37,891 nt of DNA from a virus, in IMG/VR virus record IMGVR_UViG_3300042463_000966, positions 1-37,891 of that record; one strand, 5' to 3'. Within the stretch, counting starts at the first letter, position 1; every line of letters starts with the position of its first letter. A program made the translations under genes and the position numbers. Shown here one piece after another: positions 14,350 to 21,562 of this stretch. A model generated the notes under the pieces. That model made no database searches. It had not been told where the DNA came from and was given only the letters and a program-made list of their open reading frames with translations.

Positions 14350-14757
14350 ATGGAAAAAGTAGTACTGAATAGAGAGAGTGTTGAAAGTATATATGAAATG
14401 TATAATTCTCCTGATAAAGAGAATCATGTTGTTGCAAATGAAATACTAAATAATTGTGATATTGATGCATCTGAAGGATGGTTAATCATATTTTATGGTA
14501 TGAGTTTAAAAACTGAAAGTTATTGGCGTGAAAATATACCTAATGCTTTTGAAAAAATCAGTGAATTAGGTATTCAAAGTGAGTATAAGTTAAGTGCAGC
14601 ACAAATTGTTAATACCTTAATTACTGCAGCAGTAGAACCTGAAATTATGGATTACTATTTAAAAATTCATGTTGAAGAATTAAAAACTGCAATGTCAAAC
14701 TGGGGTTATCCAATTAATAAATTAAATTACTCAATAACATTGAAAAATGAAAAATAG
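14350..14757 (+). CDS. Hypothetical protein, 135 aa, shares a domain with the 18270-19523 product
   Basis: Residues 10-40 (ESIYEMYNSPDKENHVVANE) align with DSLCEMFKSSDNDNHTMAME in the 417-residue protein at 18270, about 12 identities in 30 with no gaps. The remainder is helical and ends near the metallopeptidase start. The two genes flank the metallopeptidase/MoxR pair on both sides, suggesting that this domain interacts with that system. Its stop overlaps the start of the next gene. Confidence 0.6.
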   Translation: MEKVVLNRESVESIYEMYNSPDKENHVVANEILNNCDIDASEGWLIIFYGMSLKTESYWRENIPNAFEKISELGIQSEYKLSAAQIVNTLITAAVEPEIMDYYLKIHVEELKTAMSNWGYPINKLNYSITLKNEK

Positions 14758-15937
14758 AGAAGATAGTTTAGCAAAAACCAGTAAAGACTTGATGTTAAAG
14801 GAGCCCTATTATGGGTTCTTTTTAATCATGTTAAATAAAGTATGGAATAATAAAATAGTTCCTACTGCTGGTGTAAGTAAAAATAATATTAATTATCAAC
14901 TTACAATTAATGAAGATTTCTGGACAAGTTTATCTGAAGATCATAGATTAGGTTTACTTAAGCATGAATTACTTCATATAGCTTTTGGTCATCTTACTAT
15001 GTATTTTAAGTTTAGTGATAAGAGATTAGCTAATATTGCTATGGATATGGAGATTAATCAGTATATCTTAGATGAATTACTACCAGAAGGTGGTATTAAT
15101 ATAGATGATTATCCTGATTTAAATCTTGATAGAAAAGCAGGTTGTAGATATTATTATGATAAACTACAACAGGCTAAAGAAGATAAAGACAAAAGTGGCA
15201 CAAGTGGTGATGATAATTTTGATAAGTTAGCTGATCAAATGGATGCTGGAGATGAAATGGCCAGTGATCATCCTACTTGGGCTGATTTTGAAGACATGAC
15301 TGAAGCTGAGCAAAAGCTAATTGAGAAACAATTAAATAAGATTCTCAATGATGCTAAGGAAATGACTGAAAAGAAAAGAGGTAATATCCCTGGAGAAATT
15401 GAGGGTTTACTTGAAATGGAAGAAATCAAGCCTGCTAAATTTGATTGGAAAGGATATATCAGAAGATTTACTGGTGTGTCATCAAAAGTGTATACTAAAA
15501 AGATAAGGAGAAAAGAGAATAGAAGATATTCTGAGAATCCCGGTCTTAAAATTAAAATGAAACAACATATGTTGTTGGCTATTGATACTTCAGGATCCGT
15601 ATGTGATCAAGAATTACATGAGTTTATGAATGAGATATTACACATCTATAAACAAGGTGTTGATATTACCATAGTACAATGTGATACTGCTATCAAAAGC
15701 ATAGAGCCTTATAAAGGTAAAAATGAAATTGAGATATATGGAAGAGGTGGGACAGAATTTGATCCCGTCCTTGAATATTATAATGAAAATATAAGAAAGT
15801 ATACTAGCTTAGTGTATTTTACTGACGGTGAATGCTGTACAAGTGTAAAGCCAAAAGCTCCTATATTGTGGGTGCTGTCTGAGCAATCTGGTATGAATAC
15901 AGATTTACCGGGAAAAGTTATTAAGTTAGAAATTTAA
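14747..15937 (+). CDS. VWA-domain metallopeptidase-like protein (partner of MoxR ATPase)
   Basis: A 396-residue protein with two modules. The N-terminal module has KHELLHIAFGHL (HExxH, His73/Glu74/His77) and a downstream MEINQYI that could give the third zinc ligand. It matches the putative metallopeptidase family PF13203 with its usual LMLKEPYYGFFL start. The C-terminal VWA-like module has LLAIDTSGSV (MIDAS Asp280, Ser282, Ser284), RGGTEFDP (Thr336) and FTDGECC (Asp360). A low-complexity acidic/Lys linker separates them. Such VWA proteins pair with MoxR AAA+ ATPases, which are encoded directly downstream, to remodel or activate other proteins. Substrate unknown. Confidence 0.85.
   Translation: MKNREDSLAKTSKDLMLKEPYYGFFLIMLNKVWNNKIVPTAGVSKNNINYQLTINEDFWTSLSEDHRLGLLKHELLHIAFGHLTMYFKFSDKRLANIAMDMEINQYILDELLPEGGINIDDYPDLNLDRKAGCRYYYDKLQQAKEDKDKSGTSGDDNFDKLADQMDAGDEMASDHPTWADFEDMTEAEQKLIEKQLNKILNDAKEMTEKKRGNIPGEIEGLLEMEEIKPAKFDWKGYIRRFTGVSSKVYTKKIRRKENRRYSENPGLKIKMKQHMLLAIDTSGSVCDQELHEFMNEILHIYKQGVDITIVQCDTAIKSIEPYKGKNEIEIYGRGGTEFDPVLEYYNENIRKYTSLVYFTDGECCTSVKPKAPILWVLSEQSGMNTDLPGKVIKLEI
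14798..14824 (+). other. Terminator-like hairpin inside the metallopeptidase gene
   Basis: Nine-pair stem with two G-U pairs (aaggagccc / gggttcttt), six-base loop and a following T run at the start of the gene. It overlaps coding sequence for the conserved KEPYYGFFL segment, so it could be a coincidence. If functional it would attenuate transcription into the MoxR-VWA pair. Confidence 0.3.
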
Positions 15938-15950
15938 AAAATTAAAAAAG

Positions 15951-16373
15951 ATGAGTCAAGTTCAATTAAATGTAGATGAGTTAAAAGGGTTTTTAAAACA
16001 CATAGTTGGTAATAATCAATATATCCAAGCTGAAGGTAAAGTGCCTGTTGCAATAAATGTAGAAGGTGACGCTGGTCTTGGTAAGACTTCAGCTGTTAAG
16101 CAATTAGCAACTGAAATGGGTATGGATATTATTAAATTAAATCTTTCTCAGATAGAAGAGTTAGGTGATTTAATTGGTTTTCCATTCAAAGAATTTGAAA
16201 TGGTTAGAGAAGATGGTTTTACTAAATGGGTCCAAGAATCTTTAATGGAAACTTACATTAAGAATAAATATAAACCTACTAGTAATAGTAGAATGTCTCA
16301 TGCTGCTCCAGAGTGGATTCAAGGTAAAGGTGAAGGTGGTTTCTTGATTTTAGATGATTATACACGTGCGGAT
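15951..16373 (+). CDS. MoxR-type AAA+ ATPase, exon 1
   Basis: Encodes residues 1-141. Walker A is GDAGLGKT (39-46), then GFPFKEFEM (pore-loop region), and Walker B is GGFLILDDYTRAD at the end. The reading frame stops at TAA 16374-16376 if unspliced, giving an inactive half protein. Splicing at 16373 joins GAT to CAC of exon 2 and restores D-H-R-F-M-Q, giving 391 residues in total. It belongs with the VWA protein 13 bases upstream. MoxR ATPases use ATP to remodel partner complexes. Confidence 0.88.
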
Positions 16374-17420
16374 TAACAAAATATGCAGTCTAATTGTGTT
16401 AGTGTGAATAATTTGATTATCTTTATGATATGGAAAAATTAAACATGCAAACACTTAAGATAGCATTAAAGTGTGTAGGAATCTATAAAATTAAAATTAA
16501 TGATAAAGAGTACATTGGTAGCTCTTGTAATATTGGTCACAGGTTAAAACATCATTTGTGGTCTCTTGAAAATTTAAAGCATCATAATAGAACAATGCAA
16601 AACTTATATAATAAATATGGTAAAAATGAAATTTACTTTAATGTTGTAGAGGAATGCACTGATGATATTTTAATTGAAAGAGAAGCTTATTATATTAACA
16701 CAATTATTCCTTATATAAATCATATACTAGATCCACAAACATTAGTGAGAGATGATATATGTAAACAAAGGATAAGTGATGCTAAGAAAAAAGCTTATGC
16801 AAATGGTTTAAAACCTCATAATCTTAAAGCAGTACATATGTATTCACTTGATAAAGGTGAGTATTTAGAAAGTTTTGAATCTCTTACAGCTGCTGCTAAA
16901 TCTATTAATGCTAAAAGTATTAATGGTATAAAAGCAGTTTGTAAAGGTAATACATCTTCTGCAGGAGGATTTATATGGTCTTTTACTTATAACATTAATA
17001 TGTTATATAGATTGAAAGAATATAGATTAGAACCAGTATTACAATATACTACTGATAATATTTTTATCAAAAAATGGGAGTCTATAAAACAAGCAAGTAA
17101 AGAACTTAGTATCTCTAATATTAATAGAGCAATATCTAAAGACTTAACAGCAGGTGGTTATAGATGGAAAAAAGCATAAAGTGGCTGGTCCGCAATAAAT
17201 TCTGTGAACTCAGGGAAACTCCAGAGATGGACAATCCTGAGCCAAGCCTTACAGGGATGTAAGGAAGGTGCAACGACTAGTATATGGAGCCTAGAACAGG
17301 CAGTAAAATACCAAGAGCGCAGAACACATAGAAATATGTGATGATATAGTCTGAACTGTAGATATAATCTAAAAGAAACTACAGAATCATAGGATAAAGA
17401 GCCTATGAGATAACATAATG
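16374..17420 (+). ncRNA. Group I intron (IA-like) interrupting the MoxR gene
   Basis: 1047 bases. The 5' exon end tgcggat (16367-16373) pairs perfectly with the guide gtccgca (17188-17194), with the required U-G wobble at the splice site. The 3' end is G at 17420. Core elements: Q-like caatcctgagccaagcc (17232-17248), P6 stem 17248-17263, R-like gtgcaacgactag, P7 (gacta 17275-17279 with tagtc 17347-17351), P8 hairpin 17325-17340 with a GAAA loop, P9 stem 17356-17361 with 17379-17384, and a further stem 17388-17393 with 17402-17407. The stretch between R and S allows P7.1/7.2, so subgroup IA is likely. The guide is after the endonuclease gene, which therefore lies in the P1 loop. Confidence 0.88.
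16430..17179 (+). CDS. GIY-YIG homing endonuclease encoded in the intron
   Basis: A 249-residue protein. The catalytic domain is at the N-terminus: GIYKI (17-21), KEYIGSS (26-32), an Arg-containing helix (IGHRLKHHLWSL), YGKNEIYFNVVE and ILIEREAYYINTI, with the catalytic Glu. The C-terminal half holds NUMOD1-type DNA-binding repeats (VHMYSLDKGEYLESFESLTA and a second copy at about residues 200-235, VLQYTTDNIFIKKW). It would recognise and cut the uninterrupted MoxR gene to spread the intron. Starts at ATG 16430, and the stop lies eight bases before the guide region. Similar to I-TevI-type enzymes. Confidence 0.88.
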   Translation: MEKLNMQTLKIALKCVGIYKIKINDKEYIGSSCNIGHRLKHHLWSLENLKHHNRTMQNLYNKYGKNEIYFNVVEECTDDILIEREAYYINTIIPYINHILDPQTLVRDDICKQRISDAKKKAYANGLKPHNLKAVHMYSLDKGEYLESFESLTAAAKSINAKSINGIKAVCKGNTSSAGGFIWSFTYNINMLYRLKEYRLEPVLQYTTDNIFIKKWESIKQASKELSISNINRAISKDLTAGGYRWKKA

Positions 17421-18173
17421 CACCGCTTTATGCAAGCAACAATGGAATTGATTGATCAGCAAGAATATATTTCTTGGAAGTTACCAAAGAACTGGCACAT
17501 AATATTAACTTCAAATCCAGACAATGGAGATTATAATGTAACTGCATTAGATGTAGCTCAAAAGACTAGATTTATCTCAGTTGAAATTAAATTTGATATT
17601 AATGTATGGGCTAAGTGGGCTGAACAAGTAGGAATTGATGGTAGATGTATTAATTTTATGTTGATGAATCCAGAAGTAGTAACTCAAAAAGTTAATCCAA
17701 GAGCTATTACTACTTTCTTTAATGCTATTAGTTCTATTGAAAAGTTTGAAGAGCAGTTGCCGTTAATTCAAATGATTGGAGAAGGTTCAGTAGGACCTGA
17801 ATTTTCTAGTATGTTCACTATGTTTATTAATAATAAGATGGATAAAATTATATCTCCAGCTGATATTATGACTAATGTAAATGAAGCATATGTAGTTGGA
17901 GCATTAAATGGAGCAATAGGTACTGGAGATGAATTTAGAGCTGATATCAGTAGTATTATTACTACAAGACTTATAAATTATTCATTGACACATGCAGCTA
18001 ATCATTCTATAAGTGATGCTATGATAAACAGATTAGTAAAACTTACTACAGACTGTGACGCATTTACTAATGATCTTAAATACTATTTAGTGAAAGAGTT
18101 ACTAGCAGGAAATAAACCTAAGTTTTCTAAGCTAATGATGAATCCACAAGTAGTAAAGATGGCTGTAAAATAG
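17421..18173 (+). CDS. MoxR-type AAA+ ATPase, exon 2
   Basis: Encodes residues 142-391, beginning HRFMQATMELIDQQEYISWK. Sensor 1 is ILTSNPDNGDYNV, followed by ALDVAQKTRF, a likely Arg-finger/sensor region, and a helical lid domain. The frame appears to start at ATG 17418, but that ATG is the last three bases of the intron, and only splicing yields the full ATPase. The intron sits between Walker B and sensor 1, a conserved part of the gene. It ends about 57 bases before a terminator stem. Confidence 0.88.
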   Translation, partial: HRFMQATMELIDQQEYISWKLPKNWHIILTSNPDNGDYNVTALDVAQKTRFISVEIKFDINVWAKWAEQVGIDGRCINFMLMNPEVVTQKVNPRAITTFFNAISSIEKFEEQLPLIQMIGEGSVGPEFSSMFTMFINNKMDKIISPADIMTNVNEAYVVGALNGAIGTGDEFRADISSIITTRLINYSLTHAANHSISDAMINRLVKLTTDCDAFTNDLKYYLVKELLAGNKPKFSKLMMNPQVVKMAVK

Positions 18174-18230
18174 TAAAAGCATAAAACTGTTTCCCATAAA
18201 AAGGAGCATAAACACAATTAAAACAAATAT

Positions 18231-18256
18231 AAAGCGGTGTAAAAGCCGCTTTTTTT
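18231..18256 (+). terminator. Rho-independent terminator after MoxR
   Basis: Stem aaagcgg (18231-18237) with ccgcttt (18246-18252), eight-base loop and a T run. It closes the metallopeptidase-MoxR transcription unit. The next gene starts 13 bases later. The remaining 57 bases after the MoxR stop hold no gene. Confidence 0.75.
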
Positions 18257-18269
18257 AAAATTAAAATAT

Positions 18270-19523
18270 ATGAAAGAAATATTATTTATAGACATGAGTC
18301 TTGTAGATACTGATTGGTATGATTCTTATGATATGAGCAAGTTAGCTTTTAAATTTGAAGTAGATATTAAATTATGTGATTTTGATAATGTGAATAATAA
18401 TAAAATATTCAATACAATATCAACAGGTTATACACCTGTATTAAATGATAAATTATTTTTTGCAAAAGGAGTTAATATTCCAAGAGTAAAACTTAAAAAT
18501 CTTACAAAGGATTACAAAATTAAATCTACTACTAATTTAGCAGATGCAACAGCAATGTTTGTTTCAGAAAATAGTAATTCTAAATATACTACTCATGGAT
18601 GGACATATACTGTTAATACTGTTGATTTTAAACAATATTTTCAAGATTACGTAGCTTTAGATTCAGGTGATACTTATTATAATGAAAAAGTAGATGATGC
18701 ATTAGAATTTTATACTGAAGAATTAATTGCAATTTCTTATAATACAAGAGGTTTTCTTCAAAATGGAAATATTCCATTTAGATTAACATCTGGTACTAGT
18801 TATTCTTCTATAAGATATGATTATATACTAGATGAATATCTTAGTGCTTATCATGAAATAAATAATTCAGCTTTACCAGTATATGATGAATCAGAATTAC
18901 TAAAACATCTTAATGGAAATGAAGCATTAGGTATTGATTCTGATATGTATGACAGCTTATGTGAAATGTTTAAAAGTTCTGATAATGATAATCACACAAT
19001 GGCTATGGAAATTATGGCTAATTCAAATTTTGAAGATAGTGTGTTGTATCTTAGTTTACTATTTTATTCATACTCTGATAAAATGCAACAATGTAGAAGT
19101 AAAGGGCATGTAAATTTTAAATCATTATTATCTTTAATGACATTACCAAATTCATATTTTAGAATGAATATTGATGATGTTATGAATAAACTGAAAAAGC
19201 ATAAGCAATTAACTAAAGAAAATATTGATATAGTGCTAAAGCTACACGGGGATGATATAACTAGAGGAGGTGATTCTATGTTTTTTAGAGTAAAAACTAT
19301 TACTTTATGTACTGAATATCTTGAAGTTATGGATTTTAATTATACTTTTGTAGTGCAAGAAGACTTTATTGCATCATCCCCAGAAATTGAATTACCTGAT
19401 TTAGAAGAAGAAGCAGTTGTTGCATCTATTGCAACAGAACCTGAAAAAATAAATAAAATCTTAATTGACTTTGATAATGTGAATCTAGAATTAAAAACAA
19501 ACACTGATGACTATCTCTTATAA
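18270..19523 (+). CDS. Hypothetical protein, 417 aa
   Basis: The N-terminal part (MKEILFIDMSLVDTDWYDSY) is beta-like. A segment at about 218-290 (DSLCEMFKSSDNDNHTMAME) is shared with the small protein at 14350-14757. The tail is acidic and Ser/Glu-rich (EIELPDLEEEAVVASI). No catalytic motif was recognised. It is the first gene after the MoxR terminator, and its end overlaps the nuclease gene by 17 bases, so it is co-transcribed with it. Possibly a replication or recombination accessory. Confidence 0.65.
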   Translation: MKEILFIDMSLVDTDWYDSYDMSKLAFKFEVDIKLCDFDNVNNNKIFNTISTGYTPVLNDKLFFAKGVNIPRVKLKNLTKDYKIKSTTNLADATAMFVSENSNSKYTTHGWTYTVNTVDFKQYFQDYVALDSGDTYYNEKVDDALEFYTEELIAISYNTRGFLQNGNIPFRLTSGTSYSSIRYDYILDEYLSAYHEINNSALPVYDESELLKHLNGNEALGIDSDMYDSLCEMFKSSDNDNHTMAMEIMANSNFEDSVLYLSLLFYSYSDKMQQCRSKGHVNFKSLLSLMTLPNSYFRMNIDDVMNKLKKHKQLTKENIDIVLKLHGDDITRGGDSMFFRVKTITLCTEYLEVMDFNYTFVVQEDFIASSPEIELPDLEEEAVVASIATEPEKINKILIDFDNVNLELKTNTDDYLL

Positions 19524-20514
19524 TGAAGAATTAAATCAATTTTATAACAGTGACTTTTATTTTAGTTACTCAAGTATTAATAAGCTGTTGTATTCACCAG
19601 CAGCTTTTTATAGACACTATATCTTAAATCAAAGAGAAGATATGGTTGATGCTCATTTAGTAGCAGGGAAAGTAGTACATTGTTTATTACTTGAACCAAA
19701 GAATTTTGATAAAGAGTTTATAGTAATACCTAGTAATCTTCCAAAAGATAACAACAGGTTATTAGTAGATGAAGTCTTTAAGGTTTATCAATCACAACCT
19801 GATACTGATTTAACATTAACTGATTTCCCTGATTCAATAATTAATGTACTTGCAGGTATTAACTTGCACCAATCATTAAAAAATGATGAAGGTAGAATTG
19901 CAAAAATGGCAACTGAACAAAATATGCAATACTTTGAATTTTTAAAAGTAAAGCAAGGTAAAACTATTGTGGATCAAATCACATTAGACACAGCAAAAGA
20001 ATCTGTAGAGTTATTAAGAAAGCATCCAATTGTGAGTGAGTTGATGCAACTTAATGGTGATATAGATGAGAATATTAAAATCTTTAATGAAGAAGGTGTA
20101 CAGATAAAATCAAGTAAATATAAATTTGGTTTTAAAGGTATCTTAGATAATGTAGTCATGGACTATAATACTAAGACTTTATTCATTAATGACTTAAAAA
20201 CAACTGGTAAGCCTATTCAGGATTTTCCAGACTCAGTGCAATATTACAAATATTGGATACAGGCCGTCATGTATAAACAATTGAGTTTGGGTAAATATCT
20301 TAAGGGTTTACCTGATATGCCTGAATGGAAAATTGTTATTACTTTTATTGTGATTGATAAAGCTAATTTAATTTATCCTTTTCAAGTATCAACAGAAACA
20401 TTAAAGGTGTGGGAAGAAAACTTTAGAGAAATATTGACAGTTGTAGACTATCATTATACTAATAAGGATTTTACTCTTCCATATCAATTAGCAACCGGTA
20501 ATGTAAAATTATAA
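19507..20514 (+). CDS. PD-(D/E)XK nuclease (RecB/YqaJ-type exonuclease)
   Basis: A 335-residue protein. GKVVHCLLLEP (54-64) gives the N-terminal His/Glu motif. The catalytic core is FKGILDNVV (209-217, Asp214) and LFINDLKTTG (225-234, Asp229/Lys231), the D-x(n)-D-x-K pattern of the superfamily. A Q/Y helix follows (FPDSVQYYKYWIQAVMYKQL), as in RecB-like exonucleases. It probably resects DNA ends for strand annealing with the Sak4/SSB pair. The start overlaps the upstream gene by 17 bases. Confidence 0.85.
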   Translation: MTISYNEELNQFYNSDFYFSYSSINKLLYSPAAFYRHYILNQREDMVDAHLVAGKVVHCLLLEPKNFDKEFIVIPSNLPKDNNRLLVDEVFKVYQSQPDTDLTLTDFPDSIINVLAGINLHQSLKNDEGRIAKMATEQNMQYFEFLKVKQGKTIVDQITLDTAKESVELLRKHPIVSELMQLNGDIDENIKIFNEEGVQIKSSKYKFGFKGILDNVVMDYNTKTLFINDLKTTGKPIQDFPDSVQYYKYWIQAVMYKQLSLGKYLKGLPDMPEWKIVITFIVIDKANLIYPFQVSTETLKVWEENFREILTVVDYHYTNKDFTLPYQLATGNVKL

Positions 20515-20519
20515 CAATT

Positions 20520-21089
20520 ATGAGTATTAGTGCGCTTTATAAGAATTACTTTCAAAAGTCCAAGATATTTGTATATCCACTCTTGGGAATTAAAAAAGGT
20601 TCAAGTGTCACTCCAGTTCAAACTTATTTTGGCTGGAATGATTATGTAAAACCTGAGGATATGAAACTAGTAGCAATTTTTCATGAAAGAAAAGATCAAG
20701 ATTATCTTAATTTTGAGAAAAATGTACTGTTAAAACATAATAGACTAAGTGATTATATTAAACTAAATGATACTGAGGTATTATATACATTTGATTTTTC
20801 TGATATGAAAGATGATTGGATGCATTTAATCAATGGTAGATATAGTAAGATGAATCCCACAGTTAAGCGCAAAATAAGAGACCATTTTGATAAGAATGGA
20901 AGCAATTTCATGTATATGGATAGTTTTTTATTTCCTGAAAAGTATTTTAATATTTATTCTGAGTTACTTGATATCCCAGAAGAGACATTAAGAAGTGTAG
21001 GAGAATTATGTACTATACCAGACATGGAAAAAGAAATATTAATAGTAAATGTAGAAGAGTTACAAAAATTAAATAAAGATTTAAAATAA
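20520..21089 (+). CDS. Hypothetical protein, 189 aa
   Basis: Begins MSISALYKNYFQKSKIFVYP. It has an aromatic, mixed alpha/beta sequence with FHERKDQDYLNFEKNVLL and a long C-terminal helix. No named domain seen. The 5-base gap to the nuclease and 5-base gap to the next gene indicate an operon ending in the terminator at 21492-21524. The crAss-like order nuclease-hypothetical-hypothetical-polymerase fits. Confidence 0.6.
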   Translation: MSISALYKNYFQKSKIFVYPLLGIKKGSSVTPVQTYFGWNDYVKPEDMKLVAIFHERKDQDYLNFEKNVLLKHNRLSDYIKLNDTEVLYTFDFSDMKDDWMHLINGRYSKMNPTVKRKIRDHFDKNGSNFMYMDSFLFPEKYFNIYSELLDIPEETLRSVGELCTIPDMEKEILIVNVEELQKLNKDLK

Positions 21090-21094
21090 AAATT

Positions 21095-21481
21095 ATGACA
21101 GGAGAAAACACAATGACATTAATTAGTTCAGAATGGAATGGCCATAGTACATTCAGAATGATCCCAGTATCTAATGATTCACCTTATGTAGAGTGTATCT
21201 ATGATTTGACATCAGGATTATTTGTTATCATAGGTAAAGTAACTAAAACTACATTACACATGTTACCAAAACTAGATGAAAATGGAGACCCTACTGCTAC
21301 TAAAGCATTGAGACCTAATGGTAGAAATGTAAAAGAAGAAAGAGTGTCAAGTGAAACATTTCAAGAGTACTACTTAGATAACAAGTTAGATATTAAAAAT
21401 CTAATTAACTATATAGGTATTAATGCTAAAGAGTTTGACTTTCAGACTACATTAGCTAAAGCAGTACAACCTGCAAAATAA
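21095..21481 (+). CDS. Hypothetical protein, 128 aa
   Basis: Beta-rich N-terminal half (SSEWNGHSTFRMIPVSNDSP, DLTSGLFVIIGKVTKTTL) with Gly/Ser turns, then a helical tail (EYYLDNKLDIKNLINYIG). A second Met five residues in could also be the start. Unrecognised. Last gene before the terminator that precedes DNA polymerase. Confidence 0.6.
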   Translation: MTGENTMTLISSEWNGHSTFRMIPVSNDSPYVECIYDLTSGLFVIIGKVTKTTLHMLPKLDENGDPTATKALRPNGRNVKEERVSSETFQEYYLDNKLDIKNLINYIGINAKEFDFQTTLAKAVQPAK

Positions 21482-21491
21482 TTAAATAATT

Positions 21492-21524
21492 CACAGAGTG
21501 TCATTACTGATGCTCTGTGTTTTT
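21492..21524 (+). terminator. Rho-independent terminator before DNA polymerase
   Basis: cacagag (21492-21498) pairs with ctctgtg (21513-21519) around a 14-base loop, followed by a T run. The 38 bases to the polymerase start include a G-rich patch (agggggaaacagctta) that is repeated imperfectly over the start codon (gggagaaacagctaag, 21565-21580). Confidence 0.7.
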
Positions 21525-21562
21525 AACTAAATAGGGGGAAACAGCTTAACTGAATATGGATT

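Noticed and set aside
15951-18173. Frameshift or pseudogene explanation for the two MoxR pieces
   Set aside because: The guide pairing with the 5' exon, the conserved intron core, the terminal G and restoration of a perfect frame at 16373/17421 explain the break as a group I intron.
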